DNA from: Polytrichum commune
Taxonomy: Eukaryota > Streptophyta > Polytrichopsida > Polytrichales > Polytrichaceae
DNA: 64,000 nt
Direction of reading: 5' to 3'
Assembly (NCBI GenBank): GCA_950295325.1
Contig: OX485808.1
Coordinates: 37,218,527 to 37,282,526 of the forward strand
Below the pieces are notes generated by a model. It did no database searches and had not been told where the DNA came from. It saw nothing but the letters and a program-made list of their open reading frames with translations. Below are positions 55,201-63,923 of this stretch, piece by piece (positions within the stretch are counted from its first letter, which is position 1; every line of letters begins with the position of its first letter). The translations under genes and the position numbers were made by a program.

Positions 55201-57286
55201 CTTGACCACCTTGGATTTGAGTGGTTGTACGGGCTTGAAGGAGATACCGGAGGCGTTGGGGACTTTGACCTCGCTGACCAAATTCAATTTATCCCGTTGT
55301 ACGGGCTTGAAGGAGATACCGGAGGCGTTGGGGACGTTGACCTTGCTAACCAACTTCAATTTATCTGGTTCCACGGGCTTGAAGGAGGTACCGGAGGCGT
55401 TGTGGACTTTGTCGTCCTTGACCACCTTGGATTTGAGTGGTTGTATTGGCTTGAAGGACATACCGGAGGCGTTGGGGATTTTGACCTCCTTGACCACGTT
55501 GTATTTATCTCGTTGTACGGGCTTGAAGGAGATACCGGAGGTTTTGGGGACTTTGACCTCGCTGACCACCTTCAATTTATCTGGTAGTACGGGGTTGAAG
55601 GAGATATTGGAGGCGTTGGGGACTTTGACGTCATTGACCACCTTGGATTTGAGTGGTTGTACGGGCTTGAAGGAGATACCGGATGAGTTGGGGACTTTGA
55701 CCTCGCTGACCAACTTCAATTTATCTGGTTGTACGGGCTTGAAGGGGATGCCGGAGGCGTTGGGGACTTTGATGTCCTTGACCACTTTGGATTTGAGTGG
55801 TTGTATTGGCTTGAAGGAGATACCAGAGGCGTTGTGGACTTTGTCCTCCTTGACCACCTTGGATTTGTGTGGTTGTATGGGCTTGAAGGAGATACCGGGG
55901 GCATTGGGGACTTTGACCTCACTGACCAACTTCAATTTATCTGGTTGTACGGGCTTGAAGGACATACCGGAGGCGTTGTGGACTTTGTCCTCCTTGACCA
56001 CCTTGGATTTGAGTGGTTGTACGGGCTTGAAGGAGATACCGGATGCGTTGGGGACTTTGACCTCCTTGACCAAATTCAATTTATCCGGTTGTACGGGCTT
56101 GAAGGAGATACCAGGGGTGTTGGGGACTTTGACCTTGCTGACCAACTTCAATTTATCTGGTTCCACGGGCTTGAAGGAGCTACCAGAGGCGTTGTGGACT
56201 TTGTCGTCCTTGACCACCTTGGATTTGAGTGGTTGTACTGGCTTGAAGGAGATACCGGAGGCGTTGGGGACTTTGACCTCCTTGACCACGTTGTATTTAT
56301 CTCGTTGTACGGGCTTGAAGGAGATACCGGATGAGTTGGGGACTTTGACCTCCTTGACCAAATTCAATTTATCCGGTTGTACGGGCTTGAAGGGGATACC
56401 GGAGGCGTTGGGGACTTTGATGTCCTTGACCACTTTGGATTTGGATGGTTATCCTGGCTTGAAGGAGATACCCGAGGCGTTGTGGACTTTGACCTCGTTG
56501 ACCACCTTGGATTTGCGTGGTTGTATGGGCTTGAAGGAGATACCGGATGCGTTGGGGACTTTGACCTCACTAACCAACTTCAATTTATCTGGTTGTACGG
56601 GCTTGAAGGACATACCGGAGGCGTTGTGGACTTTGTCCTCCTTGACCACCTTGGATTTGAGTGGTTGTACGGGCTTGAAGGAGATACCGGATGCGTTGGG
56701 GACTTTGACCTCCTTGACGACCTTGGATTTGAGTGGTTGTACAGGCTTGAAGGATATACCGGAGGCATTGGGGACTTTGACCTCGCTGACCAAATTCAAT
56801 TTATCCGGTTGTACGGGCTTGAAGGAGATACCGGAGGCGTTGGGGACTTTGACTTTGCTAACCAACTTCAATTTATCTGGTTCCACGGGCTTGAAGGAGG
56901 TACCGGATGCGTTGTGGACTTTGTCGTCCTTGACCACCTTGGATTTGAGTGGTTGTACTAGCTTGAAGGAGATACCGGAGGCGTTGGGGACTTTGACTTT
57001 GCTAACCAACTTCAATTTATCTGGTTCCACGGGCTTGAAGGAGGTACCGGATGCGTTGGGGACTTTGACGTCCTTGACCACTTTGGATTTGAGTGGTTGT
57101 ACTGGCTTGAAGGAGATACCGGAGGTGTTGGGGACTTTGACGTCCTTGACCACCTTGGATTTGAGTTGTTGTACGGGCTTGAAGAAAATACCGGGGGCGT
57201 TGGGGACTTTGACCTCGCTGACGAACTTCAATTTATCTGGTTGTACGGGTATGGAATACAATATGCACGGCAACTTGATTGTGTAG
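46289..57286 (+). CDS. Kinase-NB-ARC-LRR immune receptor with about 110 LRRs, copy B, intact
   Basis: Single frame of 3665 codons, no intron needed. Residues 1 to about 1300 appear identical to copy A: helical N-terminus, kinase (205-470, HRD 322-324, DFG 352-354), Trp-rich hydrophobic segment 495-523, NB-ARC (P-loop 595-603, MHD 880-882). The LRR region runs from 1004 to about 3650, about 110 units of 24 residues; typical plant NLRs have roughly 10-30. The first units (ALPNNIYGLVSL, DLPETIGSLSSL, NIPIQVGNLTSL) are varied, the rest highly uniform. The ligand is unknown; the general role expected is pathogen recognition and cell-death or defence signalling. Length could be overstated if the repeat was misassembled, but the frame stays open throughout. 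The C-terminus (MEYNMHGNLIV) comes from a short non-LRR sequence found elsewhere in the window. Confidence 0.9.
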   Translation: MDEDFMPLVVRCSRKTKKLMRGSNLLNENECVHMTNISSLLVEGIQNMVKTLHGKVKLGSSMEDLYRVMKRVEVIIQDCGRVDWVHASLWQMDNEEEFREVLEELKCNFDTMCGQFQSMGISVHGLQESINFSPIKSLEVEKDQKALKARLLARIQATKESPEEQEIVKHAHKRLICRRDGEGVELDVANFPTYHWSPELTTSLGNGAVGQVYMTKCFGLDVAVKAFKKVDERNNSIADANLKKEVGVLAGLSHPNIIKFICCGEILDDQNFGNYIAMEKMDKNLANLLDNKTLRRSYLVTIDIMMQIARGLFYLHDMKVAHRDLKPENVLVNFWGDSKLDGMGYVKVKLADFGIAKIEAKDVYEEPTSGKLGTLGYRAPETFLKDGKTNAFKSDVFSFAMLCSYVLTRTNPFEGITPSSMKKSMEDGERPKLPLDCPKSLASLIKQCWRLQPSERPTFEHICIGLGKVKGELLESTQKISKGRMNLNTFGQDGFYLLQALVSCFWLWFQVMLNWMRACVWFVSGKTNIVDHVNIPANTYANEGECNVLVGSIHCMELTRTRAQNNVVGELVGMDKRMSKVMIELDKHSIVVIIGMGGMGKTTLAKYVMEHIRQEFVVSCFTFMKAQGCGTLEILKDILSNLGVNPKNGIDIEQGRGLLKEIITKQRTLMVLDDIGSVDQIHELMGLEIFKAAPIKNKMIITTRDWGLVKSLEDARRVDMDELNLDEAMNLFTLHVCDHQRIFEIPRHVEDIAKRIVETCRGLPLSLKVVGSTLRGMDRVRIWMRTLQRLRRARSLGSGNDMELWQCLQVSFDDLKHDEDKNMFLDICCFLSKEIFVQGMLKVESALQIWSNINKNPKESLKRLEDISLVKIGENGGLEMHDQLRDMGRMIVETQSGYMGTRLWNIHATKWNEEIGKDMRRMESLSYNEPTKEVKYMDMKEPLPSLRLFNYQGCESLISIGPIVNHSKHLSCLLVNCKQTNIAPGSAQMQNPISSVKWENHVHLKVLVIEGVSTLEALPNNIYGLVSLYKLAILGCYKFQDLPETIGSLSSLRELNLGGCMRLENIPIQVGNLTSLTTLELHHCEGLKEIPAALGNLTSLTTLDLRGCTGLKEIPEALGTLTSLTKFNLSGCTGLKEIPEALGTLTSLTTLYLSHCRGLKGIPEALGTLTSLTNLDLWGCMGLKEIPEALWTLTLLTKFNLSGCTGLKEISEALGTLTSLTNLDLWGCTGLKEIPEALGTLTSLTNLDLRGCTGLKEIPEALGTLTSLTSLDLRGCTGLKEIPEALGTLTSLTKFNLSGCTGLKEIPEALGTLTSLTTLDLRGCKSLKEIPKALGTLTSLTTLYLSHCRGLKGIPEALGTLTSLTNLDLRGCTGLKEIPEALGTLTSLTNLDLRGCTGLKEIPEVLGTLTSLTTLDLSGCTGLKQIPKALDNLTSLITLDLSGCTGLKEIPEALGTLTSLTSLDLRGCTGLKEIREALGTLTSLTKFNLSGCTGLKEIPEALGTFSSLTTLDLSGWTGLKKIPDALGTLASLTDFNLSSCTGLKEIPEALGTLTSLTGLDLRGCTGLKEIPEALGTLTSLTWLDLSGCTGLKEIPEVLGTLTSLTWLDLSGCTGLKEIPEELGTLTSLTTLYLSGFTGLKEIPEALGTLNSLTWLDLSGCTGLKEIPEVLGTLTSLTRLDLYGCTGLKEIPEALGTLNSLTSLDLDGCTGLKEIPEVLGTLTSLTCIDLSGCTGLKEIPEELGTLTSLTTLYLSGCTGLKEIPEALGTLTSLTTLDLSGCTGLKEIPEALWTLTSLTTLFFSHCTGLKEILEALGTLTSLTRLDLSGCVRLREIPEALGTLTSLTKFNLSCCTGLKELAEALGTLTSLTTFNLRGCTGLKEIPETLGSLTSLTKFNLSGCMGLKELPEALWTLSSLTTLDLSGCTGLKEIPEALGTLTSLTKFNLSRCTGLKEIPEALGTLTLLTNFNLSGSTGLKEVPEALWTLSSLTTLDLSGCIGLKDIPEALGILTSLTTLYLSRCTGLKEIPEVLGTLTSLTTFNLSGSTGLKEILEALGTLTSLTTLDLSGCTGLKEIPDELGTLTSLTNFNLSGCTGLKGMPEALGTLMSLTTLDLSGCIGLKEIPEALWTLSSLTTLDLCGCMGLKEIPGALGTLTSLTNFNLSGCTGLKDIPEALWTLSSLTTLDLSGCTGLKEIPDALGTLTSLTKFNLSGCTGLKEIPGVLGTLTLLTNFNLSGSTGLKELPEALWTLSSLTTLDLSGCTGLKEIPEALGTLTSLTNLDLWGCTGLKEIPEALGTLTSLTNLDLRGCTGLKEIPEALGTLTSLTSLDLRGCTGLKEIPEALGTLTSLTKFNLSGCTGLKEIPEALGTLTSLTTLDLRGCKSLKEIPKALGTLTSLTTLYLSHCRGLKGIPEALGTLTSLTNLDLRGCTGLKEIPEALGTLTSLTNLDLRGCTGLKEIPEVLGTLTSLTTLDLSGCTGLKQIPKALDNLTSLITLDLSGCTGLKEIPEALGTLTSLTSLDLRGCTGLKEIREALGTLTSLTKFNLSGCTGLKEIPEALGTFSSLTTLDLSGWTGLKKIPDALGTLASLTDFNLSSCTGLKEIPEALGTLTSLTGLDLRGCTGLKEIPEALGTLTSLTWLDLSGCTGLKEIPEVLGTLTSLTWLDLSGCTGLKEIPEELGTLTSLTTLYLSGFTGLKEIPEALGTLNSLTWLDLSGCTGLKEIPEVLGTLTSLTRLDLYGCTGLKEIPEALGTLNSLTSLDLDGCTGLKEIPEVLGTLTSLTCIDLSGCTGLKEIPEELGTLTSLTTLYLSGCTGLKEIPEALGTLTSLTTLDLSGCTGLKEIPEALWTLTSLTTLFFSHCTGLKEILEALGTLTSLTRLDLSGCVRLREIPEALGTLTSLTKFNLSCCTGLKELAEALGTLTSLTTFNLRGCTGLKEIPETLGSLTSLTKFNLSGCMGLKELPEALWTLSSLTTLDLSGCTGLKEIPEALGTLTSLTKFNLSRCTGLKEIPEALGTLTLLTNFNLSGSTGLKEVPEALWTLSSLTTLDLSGCIGLKDIPEALGILTSLTTLYLSRCTGLKEIPEVLGTLTSLTTFNLSGSTGLKEILEALGTLTSLTTLDLSGCTGLKEIPDELGTLTSLTNFNLSGCTGLKGMPEALGTLMSLTTLDLSGCIGLKEIPEALWTLSSLTTLDLCGCMGLKEIPGALGTLTSLTNFNLSGCTGLKDIPEALWTLSSLTTLDLSGCTGLKEIPDALGTLTSLTKFNLSGCTGLKEIPGVLGTLTLLTNFNLSGSTGLKELPEALWTLSSLTTLDLSGCTGLKEIPEALGTLTSLTTLYLSRCTGLKEIPDELGTLTSLTKFNLSGCTGLKGIPEALGTLMSLTTLDLDGYPGLKEIPEALWTLTSLTTLDLRGCMGLKEIPDALGTLTSLTNFNLSGCTGLKDIPEALWTLSSLTTLDLSGCTGLKEIPDALGTLTSLTTLDLSGCTGLKDIPEALGTLTSLTKFNLSGCTGLKEIPEALGTLTLLTNFNLSGSTGLKEVPDALWTLSSLTTLDLSGCTSLKEIPEALGTLTLLTNFNLSGSTGLKEVPDALGTLTSLTTLDLSGCTGLKEIPEVLGTLTSLTTLDLSCCTGLKKIPGALGTLTSLTNFNLSGCTGMEYNMHGNLIV
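49919..53086 (+). repeat. 44-unit block, first copy
   Basis: A 3168-bp block (44 x 72 bp) that recurs directly after itself at 53087-56254. The edges are placed where the sequences begin and cease to match; true breakpoints lie within shared repeat sequence. Confidence 0.9.
53087..56254 (+). repeat. 44-unit block, second copy
   Basis: Second tandem copy of 49919-53086. Translations of the two copies agree in all frames I compared, so it is very recent, or an assembly artefact. Confidence 0.9.
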
Positions 57287-57694
57287 GCCCTGCACCTACC
57301 CCATCAGCGCCTTGGCTTAATCGCCTTCGTTGTCGCAGCCTCGCCGTCGCGGTCACAGGATGGCACTGGCGGTTGCGGGATGGCGCTCACCGTTGCAGGA
57401 TGGCACTCGCGGTTGCCACATGGTGCGGGCGGTTGGTGAGTCACCTCGTCCTTGTTGACGGGTGGCTACCGGATACACCGGCAGTGCTTGGGAGTACTAG
57501 GGCAGCTAAGCCTGCCCTAAGAAAATTTCACTAGGAGTACTTGGGCAGCCAAGCTTGCCCAAAGAAAATTTCTCTAGTCCCTGTCATCACGCCCATCACA
57601 GCCACAAGTACTTGGTAGTGTTAACTTAGCTTCTACTAATTCTGAAAAAACTACGTTAATCAAGAAAGTCTACTATACAATTTGTCGACCCCAT
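57287..57694 (+). other. GC-rich 3' tail, copy B
   Basis: Counterpart of 16844-17251 with a few single-base differences. It contains the degenerate GGATGGCACT repeat and the two hairpins at 57498-57562. Confidence 0.5.
57498..57562 (+). other. Two tandem hairpins downstream of receptor gene, copy B
   Basis: Same two stems as in copy A: TAGGGCAG/CTGCCCTA at 57498-57519 and TTGGGCA/TGCCCAA at 57541-57562. Confidence 0.6.
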
Positions 57695-57699
57695 GCAAT
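57695..57699 (+). other. Empty insertion site of the copy A solo LTR
   Basis: A single GCAAT joins CCCCAT to GGCTAAAATT, the two sequences that flank the LTR in copy A at 17251 and 19563. Confidence 0.9.
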
Positions 57700-60600
57700 G
57701 GCTAAAATTATATGTGGATTTGGAAGTGCATGCAATAGGCCTAGATGTTAAGTTAACATTATTTGTCATTCCTTGTAATATTTTTGGGAGATTAAAGATT
57801 TATAGTGTTACAATTATTGTCACTAACCAAGTGATTTTTCATCCAAATTTTAGTCATCCATGACAATATTTCATCACGTCAGTAACAAGAGAATGTAGGG
57901 CTTTGAACAATGGATGAAATCATCCGTCATCAATGACAATATTTGTTGACTTATTCACAAGAAGTGCCATCCAAAAAGTTACCATAGTGACATTAAGTAC
58001 CATATGACACTAAATATCATGTTTAGTGTAGTTGGCACATGCGAACCCTACCCCACTAGATTCCCTCTACATTTGGGCGGGTTTGTCCTTATTAACACTA
58101 GAATATGGTAGGCAAGGGGCCGGGCCTACATGAAAACTCATCCTTTTATGAACTTGCAACACACGAGCTTTTGCATAGAAAAATGGAGCTAAGATTCTAT
58201 TTGGTCAAAGATTACAAAATATTGATGGTTGATTCCTTTATATAGGGGTGAAGATCTCATACACTCCATATGTTGCATATTTGAAGGGGAGAAGCCAACT
58301 TCTATTTTGCGAGGATGGATCATGGGAACATGTGAATGACTGCTCTTTGGTTCAAATTCAACCTTCAACATACAATTGGAGATGTTGGTATTGACAACAT
58401 GCCCCAACAATGTCTAGTGCTCTAACCATGTTTTAGGATTGCCAAGGTGTTTTTACAAAGTAGGTATGCACACATTATCGTTATTTGCAAATTAGAGATG
58501 TTATTTCCATTTTAAACTCTCCCAACCCCTTCAAAATGCAACATAGAGGGGAGACAATATCAACTCTTATATAATAAGAGAATCATTCCCCACTTATGTC
58601 ATGATTTTGAGTAATATGAAGTCATGGTTTCAAAGCTCATACAACACTTGTCCATACACCAAGATACAACCATGTGTAGTCATTAAACCCTTAAACTCTT
58701 TGAACCGTTATTTTGTGATTTTATGGGAGGGTTTGCAATTTTGAGGCAATGATGCCACAATTGCCCACCTTCCACATGGATTTACACCCACCAACACATA
58801 GTCATAGTCCTTCATAGCAAAATTAAGATGTCATACTTAAGAGAATTACCAAAATAAAGTATCAAAGTTAACAAAAGTCTAGTGACAAGTAACGCGACCC
58901 AATATCCGACTCTAAGACCGAACTATGCAAACGAGTCGAATCCCCATGCCATAGTCTAAATCGCAGAGTCCATAGTCGAGCATGTATCGGCCATAGTCTA
59001 AGTATCGGTCACAAATTCCCCCGGCCATAGTCTAAATTGCAAAGACCATAGTCCATTATGTGATGGCCATAGTCATAGTCCTTCATAGCAAAATTAAGAT
59101 GTCATAGTTTAAGATAATTACCAAAGTATGAGAGTTAACAAAAAGTCTAGTGACAAGTAACACAAACCAGTATCCGACTCTATGACCAAACTATGCGAAC
59201 GAGTCTAATACCCCGGCCATAGTCTTAATCGCAAAGACCATAGTCCAACATGTATGGGCCATAGTCACAAATTCCCCTGGCCATAGTCTAAATTGGAGAG
59301 ACCATAGTCTAGCATGTATGGGCCATAGTCACAAATCGGAGAGACCATAGTCTAACATGTATGGGCCATAGTCACAAATTGGATAGGTAGGGCAAGGCCA
59401 TAGTCTTAGTATCCAACCATAGTCCAAGTGTACTCATAAGGATAGGGGTGAGTCTTACCTTATAAACTTGCCCCTTGGCCTTCACCCGAACAATATGGAA
59501 TAAAGGACGTGGCTCACTCAATTTTTTAACTGGAGCATGAGGTCCTTGACTTAGTTCAAAGAGTGTAAGCATGGTTTGGGTGTGAAGCCCTTGATTACTA
59601 TAAGATTATGTGTCGTAAACCTTCTGTGATAAGGACCATCTTCCTGGAATTACCATACGGAATCATTGTTCTAACAACTAGTTGTCCTATGTGCTACTCT
59701 ATCATTGTTTGGGAAATGGTTTATAGTTAAGTTATCTGTGATGAGATCCATCGGTCGGACCATCATGTGACTGTGTCAAACACGTCGAAATGCGGTGATT
59801 ACTTTCACACATAAAGGTGGAAGTCCTCATCTCCAATTCTCGAAAAAGAGAGTAAAGGATTTAATTGAAGTGGAGTGTGTGCTCTGTGTATGGATCCCTG
59901 CGAAGGGGTAGAGGGACTCTTTTCGTGGTTATGAGGAGTTTGAGATTTTGAGTGACGTTTATTGCCATAAGAATATGTATGTGTGTCGATGGATTCGAGA
60001 TGGGAATTCTTGAGACTGGTGGGAGGTGAAGAGAAATCTTATTTATACTATGAGAAAGGCACCTTCCAGCAGGAGTCCTAAGTAACGAATAGTTGGATGA
60101 TATGATAATAAAACATCAGTTTCCCCCTGAGAAGGGAGTGAACTTCATTTAATTGTGCTCAAGGTGCACTGTGTGAAGTAAGTGTAAGAATAATGTGTTA
60201 TTCCTGGGAAAGGAGATTCGATCTTCTGTGAGTGTCAATCTGCTAAGATCCTAGACTCACACAACATTGGGGTGTGAAACCCATTTCTTTTTGTAAAAAC
60301 CCCCCTTGGGAAGAGGGCATATTCACTGTATCGCTTGAGTCAAGCTCTGCCGCTGAGGAGAGATATCAAGATGATAAGTCTTGAGGGATGAAGGAGGTCT
60401 TAATTGGGTGAGAGATCACTCCTGATTAATTAACCCGTGTGGAGATTTATGACTCCTGACGAGAGATGGGAGATTGTTTATCATGTTTGGATGCTGGACT
60501 AATTCACAAAAGGAGATTGACAGCCTTATAGTTTGCGGGAACTTTGAGGGATAACCGGCCACATCCTGATGTTACCACTTTCACTCGGTTACATGTTGAG

Positions 60601-61599
60601 AGTTTCTGGATTTCCATTACCTTTTAAATTGTAGTACAATGTCAACAGGATTGAACCTGGAGATGTATGGGCTGTGTCTGTATCCTTTAGAAGTTGATAT
60701 CCACCCTGTAATTGCGAGGTAAGAGCGGGGTGCAAGTAAGTAATCTCATGTGTACTAGTAGTCGTCCGAAGAGAGAATGGCTCTCGCAACTGTGGGTTGA
60801 ATCAGTTTCAACATCGTGGTTGCCATAAATTTAGAACGAAATATGAAGGCCAAGAAGGACTAGGATCCCTTACTTGATCGATCAGTCAAGAGGGAGAACT
60901 CAAAATTCGGGGACCATCGTCTTTGTGTATGAGGAGAAGTCGTGAGGAGGTTGTGTGTGAAGGAGAGGATGGCACCTTTATCCCATATGGTTTGGGGGAA
61001 GGCTAAAGGGCATGTATATAAGGAGAAGTGGCTAGCACCTTGTTCGAGAACTTGAAGCTGACTTGGAACTGGTTACTTGCTACTTCTTACTAAGACTATG
61101 GCCCTCTCTCTGTGAGACTCGTTACTTGGTGGCTTGCCTCTTGCTACTAAAGACTATGGCTTCTCTCTGTGAGACTCCTTACTTGGAATTTGGTTACTTG
61201 TTACTAAGACTATGGCCCTTTCTCTGTGAGACTCGTTACTTGGAATTTGGTTACTTGCTACTTGTTACTAAGACTATGGCCCTCTCTCTGTGAGACTCGT
61301 TACTTGGAATTTGGTTACCAAGACTATGGCCCTCTCTCTGTGAGACTCGTTACTTGGAACTTGGTTACCAAGACTATGGCCCTCTCTCTATGAGACTCGT
61401 TACTTGGTTACTTGCTACTTGTTACTAAGACTATGGCCCTCTCTCTATGAGACTTGTTACTTGGAACTTGGTTACCAAGACTATAGCCCTCTCTTTGTGA
61501 GACTCGTTACTTGGAACTTGGTTACTTGCTACTTGTTACTAAGACTATGGCCCAGTTACTAAAATTCATCTCAAGTAGACTCTAATATGAAGTGAGTAC

Positions 61600-61769
61600 C
61601 TGCCCAACAGGAACATTGACATCGCCAGTCAACTTCACAGCTTCAACATACTCAAAAAACTGTAATTCTTGGCCATTGGGATTCGCTCCATCTATTTGCC
61701 AGTCACCATACTTCCGTTGCAACTGCACAACCTCTGCAGTATGAGGTCCTAGTGACCCAATATATAGTC
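61600..61769 (-). pseudogene. Captured EXECUTER-like exon, copy B
   Basis: Same exon as 23463-23632, with the same splice sites and the same translation. Confidence 0.65.
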
Positions 61770-62273
61770 CTGCACAAGAAGCTCTACTCAGCAACTATGC
61801 AATCCAGAAGCTACTCTCTAATTGTGATAATCAGTTCTTGAAAGAAACCTGGAAACGAGAGCCTATCTAGATAGAGATATCCATCTAAATATCAGACAAT
61901 TGATACTTACAAAAACAAAGACAGTTATCATGCTCATGATTATATCTGATAAGGCAAAGTTGGCAGTTGGAAGTCTAGGAACAAGGCTATGCAATTTTTA
62001 CATCTTCAAGAAGTGCAATTACGTTGTTTCAGGACATGGCATTTCCAAACGATGTCAACAACATCACTTCCTGTAGAGTTCAATTTCTTGTCTTCCAATA
62101 GTATATACCATAAACCACTAAGATATCTAGGGATACACAATCATAATTATTTCACAATGCCGTGTCAGGACCAAAAATAAGAGATATGTTTGGCAGTCCT
62201 AATTGGCATGAGATTCGAGTTCTTTAAAAAAACAACCGGGTGCAAATTCATGAACGAAGTGAAATGAACTTAC

Positions 62274-62437
62274 CAAAAAAATGGATCATTTCCTGTTCCT
62301 GAGAGGTCCATCCTATGAAATAAAGTCTTCTTCAGAAGACCGCGCCTCTGCTGAGCTCGAGTTACTGCACTCTACAAAATGCCTGTAAGATCCTTGCTTG
62401 AGTTCTCCAACTCCACAGCGTCACCTTCCTCTAGAGA
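62274..62437 (-). pseudogene. Second captured EXECUTER-like exon, copy B
   Basis: Same decayed exon as 24137-24300, including the seven-T run that shifts the frame at the splice junction. Confidence 0.4.
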
Positions 62438-63923
62438 TCCATAAATTGATGAGCTTCACCATGCTGGAGTAGCAAGAATATTGACAATGTAAACATTAAA
62501 TCAGGTTCGTGACAAGGCTTGAGGTTGATATAGCATGATCAGGACTACAAAGAAATTATGAGAAAAATAGAACATGATATCTCGAACCACATCCTTTATT
62601 CCATATTGTTCGGGTGAAGGCCAAGGGGCAAGTTTATAAGGTAAGACTTACCCCTATCCTTATGAGTACACTTGGACTATGGTTGGATACTAAGACTATG
62701 GCCTTGCCCTACCAGACTTGGCACCCGGACTATGGCTGGGAGAATTTGTGACTATGGCCCATACATGCTAGACTATGGTCTCTCCGATTTAGACTATGGC
62801 CCATACATGCTAGACTATGGTCTCTCTGATTTGTGACTATGGCCCATACATGCTAGACTATGGTCTCTCCAATTTAGACTATGGCCAGGGGAATTTGTGA
62901 CTATGGCCCATACATGTTGGACTATGGTCTTTGCGATTAAGACTATGGCCGGGGTATTAGACTCGTTCGCATAGTTTGGTCATAGAGTCGGATACTGGTT
63001 TGTGTTACTTGTCACTAGACTTTTTGTTAACTCTCATACTTTGGTAATTATCTTAAACTATGACATCTTAATTTTGCTATGAAGGACTATGACTATGGCC
63101 ATCACATAATGGACTATGGTCTTTGCAATTTAGACTATGGCCGGGGGAATTTGTGACCGATACTTAGACTATGGCCGATACATGCTCGACTATGGACTCT
63201 GCGATTTAGACTATGGCATGGGGATTCGACTCGTTTGCATAGTTCGGTCTTAGAGTCGGATATTGGGTCGCGTTACTTGTCACTAGACTTTTGTTAACTT
63301 TGATACTTTATTTTGGTAATTCTCTTAAGTATGACATCTTAATTTTGCTATGAAGGACTATGACTATGTGTTGGTGGGTGTAAATCCATGTGGAAGGTGG
63401 GCAATTGTGGCATCATTGCCTCAAAATTGCAAACCCTCCCATAAAATCACAAAATAACGGTTCAAAGAGTTTAAGGGTTTAATGACTACACATGGTTGTA
63501 TCTTGGTGTATGGACAAGTGTTGTATGAGCTTTGAAACCATGACTTCATATTACTCAAAATCATGACATAAGTGGGGAATGATTCTCTTATTATATAAGA
63601 GTTGATATTGTCTCCCCTCTATGTTGCATTTTGAAGGGGTTGGGAGAGTTTAAAATGGAAATAACATCTCTAATTTGCAAATAACGATAATGTGTGCATA
63701 CCTACTTTGTAAAAACACCTTGGCAATCCTAAAACATGGTTAGAGCACTAGACATTGTTGGGACATGTTGTCAATACCAACATCTCCAATTGTATGTTGA
63801 AGGTTGAATTTGAACCAAAGAGCAGTCATTCACATGTTCCCATGATCCATCCTCGCAAAATAGAAGTTGGCTTCTCCCCTTCAAATATGCAACATATGGA
63901 GTGTATGAGATCTTCACCCCTAT

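Larger units (their letters stand above)
49500..57245 (+). repeat. 72-bp LRR-coding tandem array, copy B
   Basis: About 107 tandem units of 72 bp. Differences between units sit mainly in the codons of the beta-strand part (after LTSLT, up to the Cys); the part coding GLKEIPEALGTLTSLT is nearly constant. All length changes seen are whole units, so the frame is kept. Confidence 0.92.
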
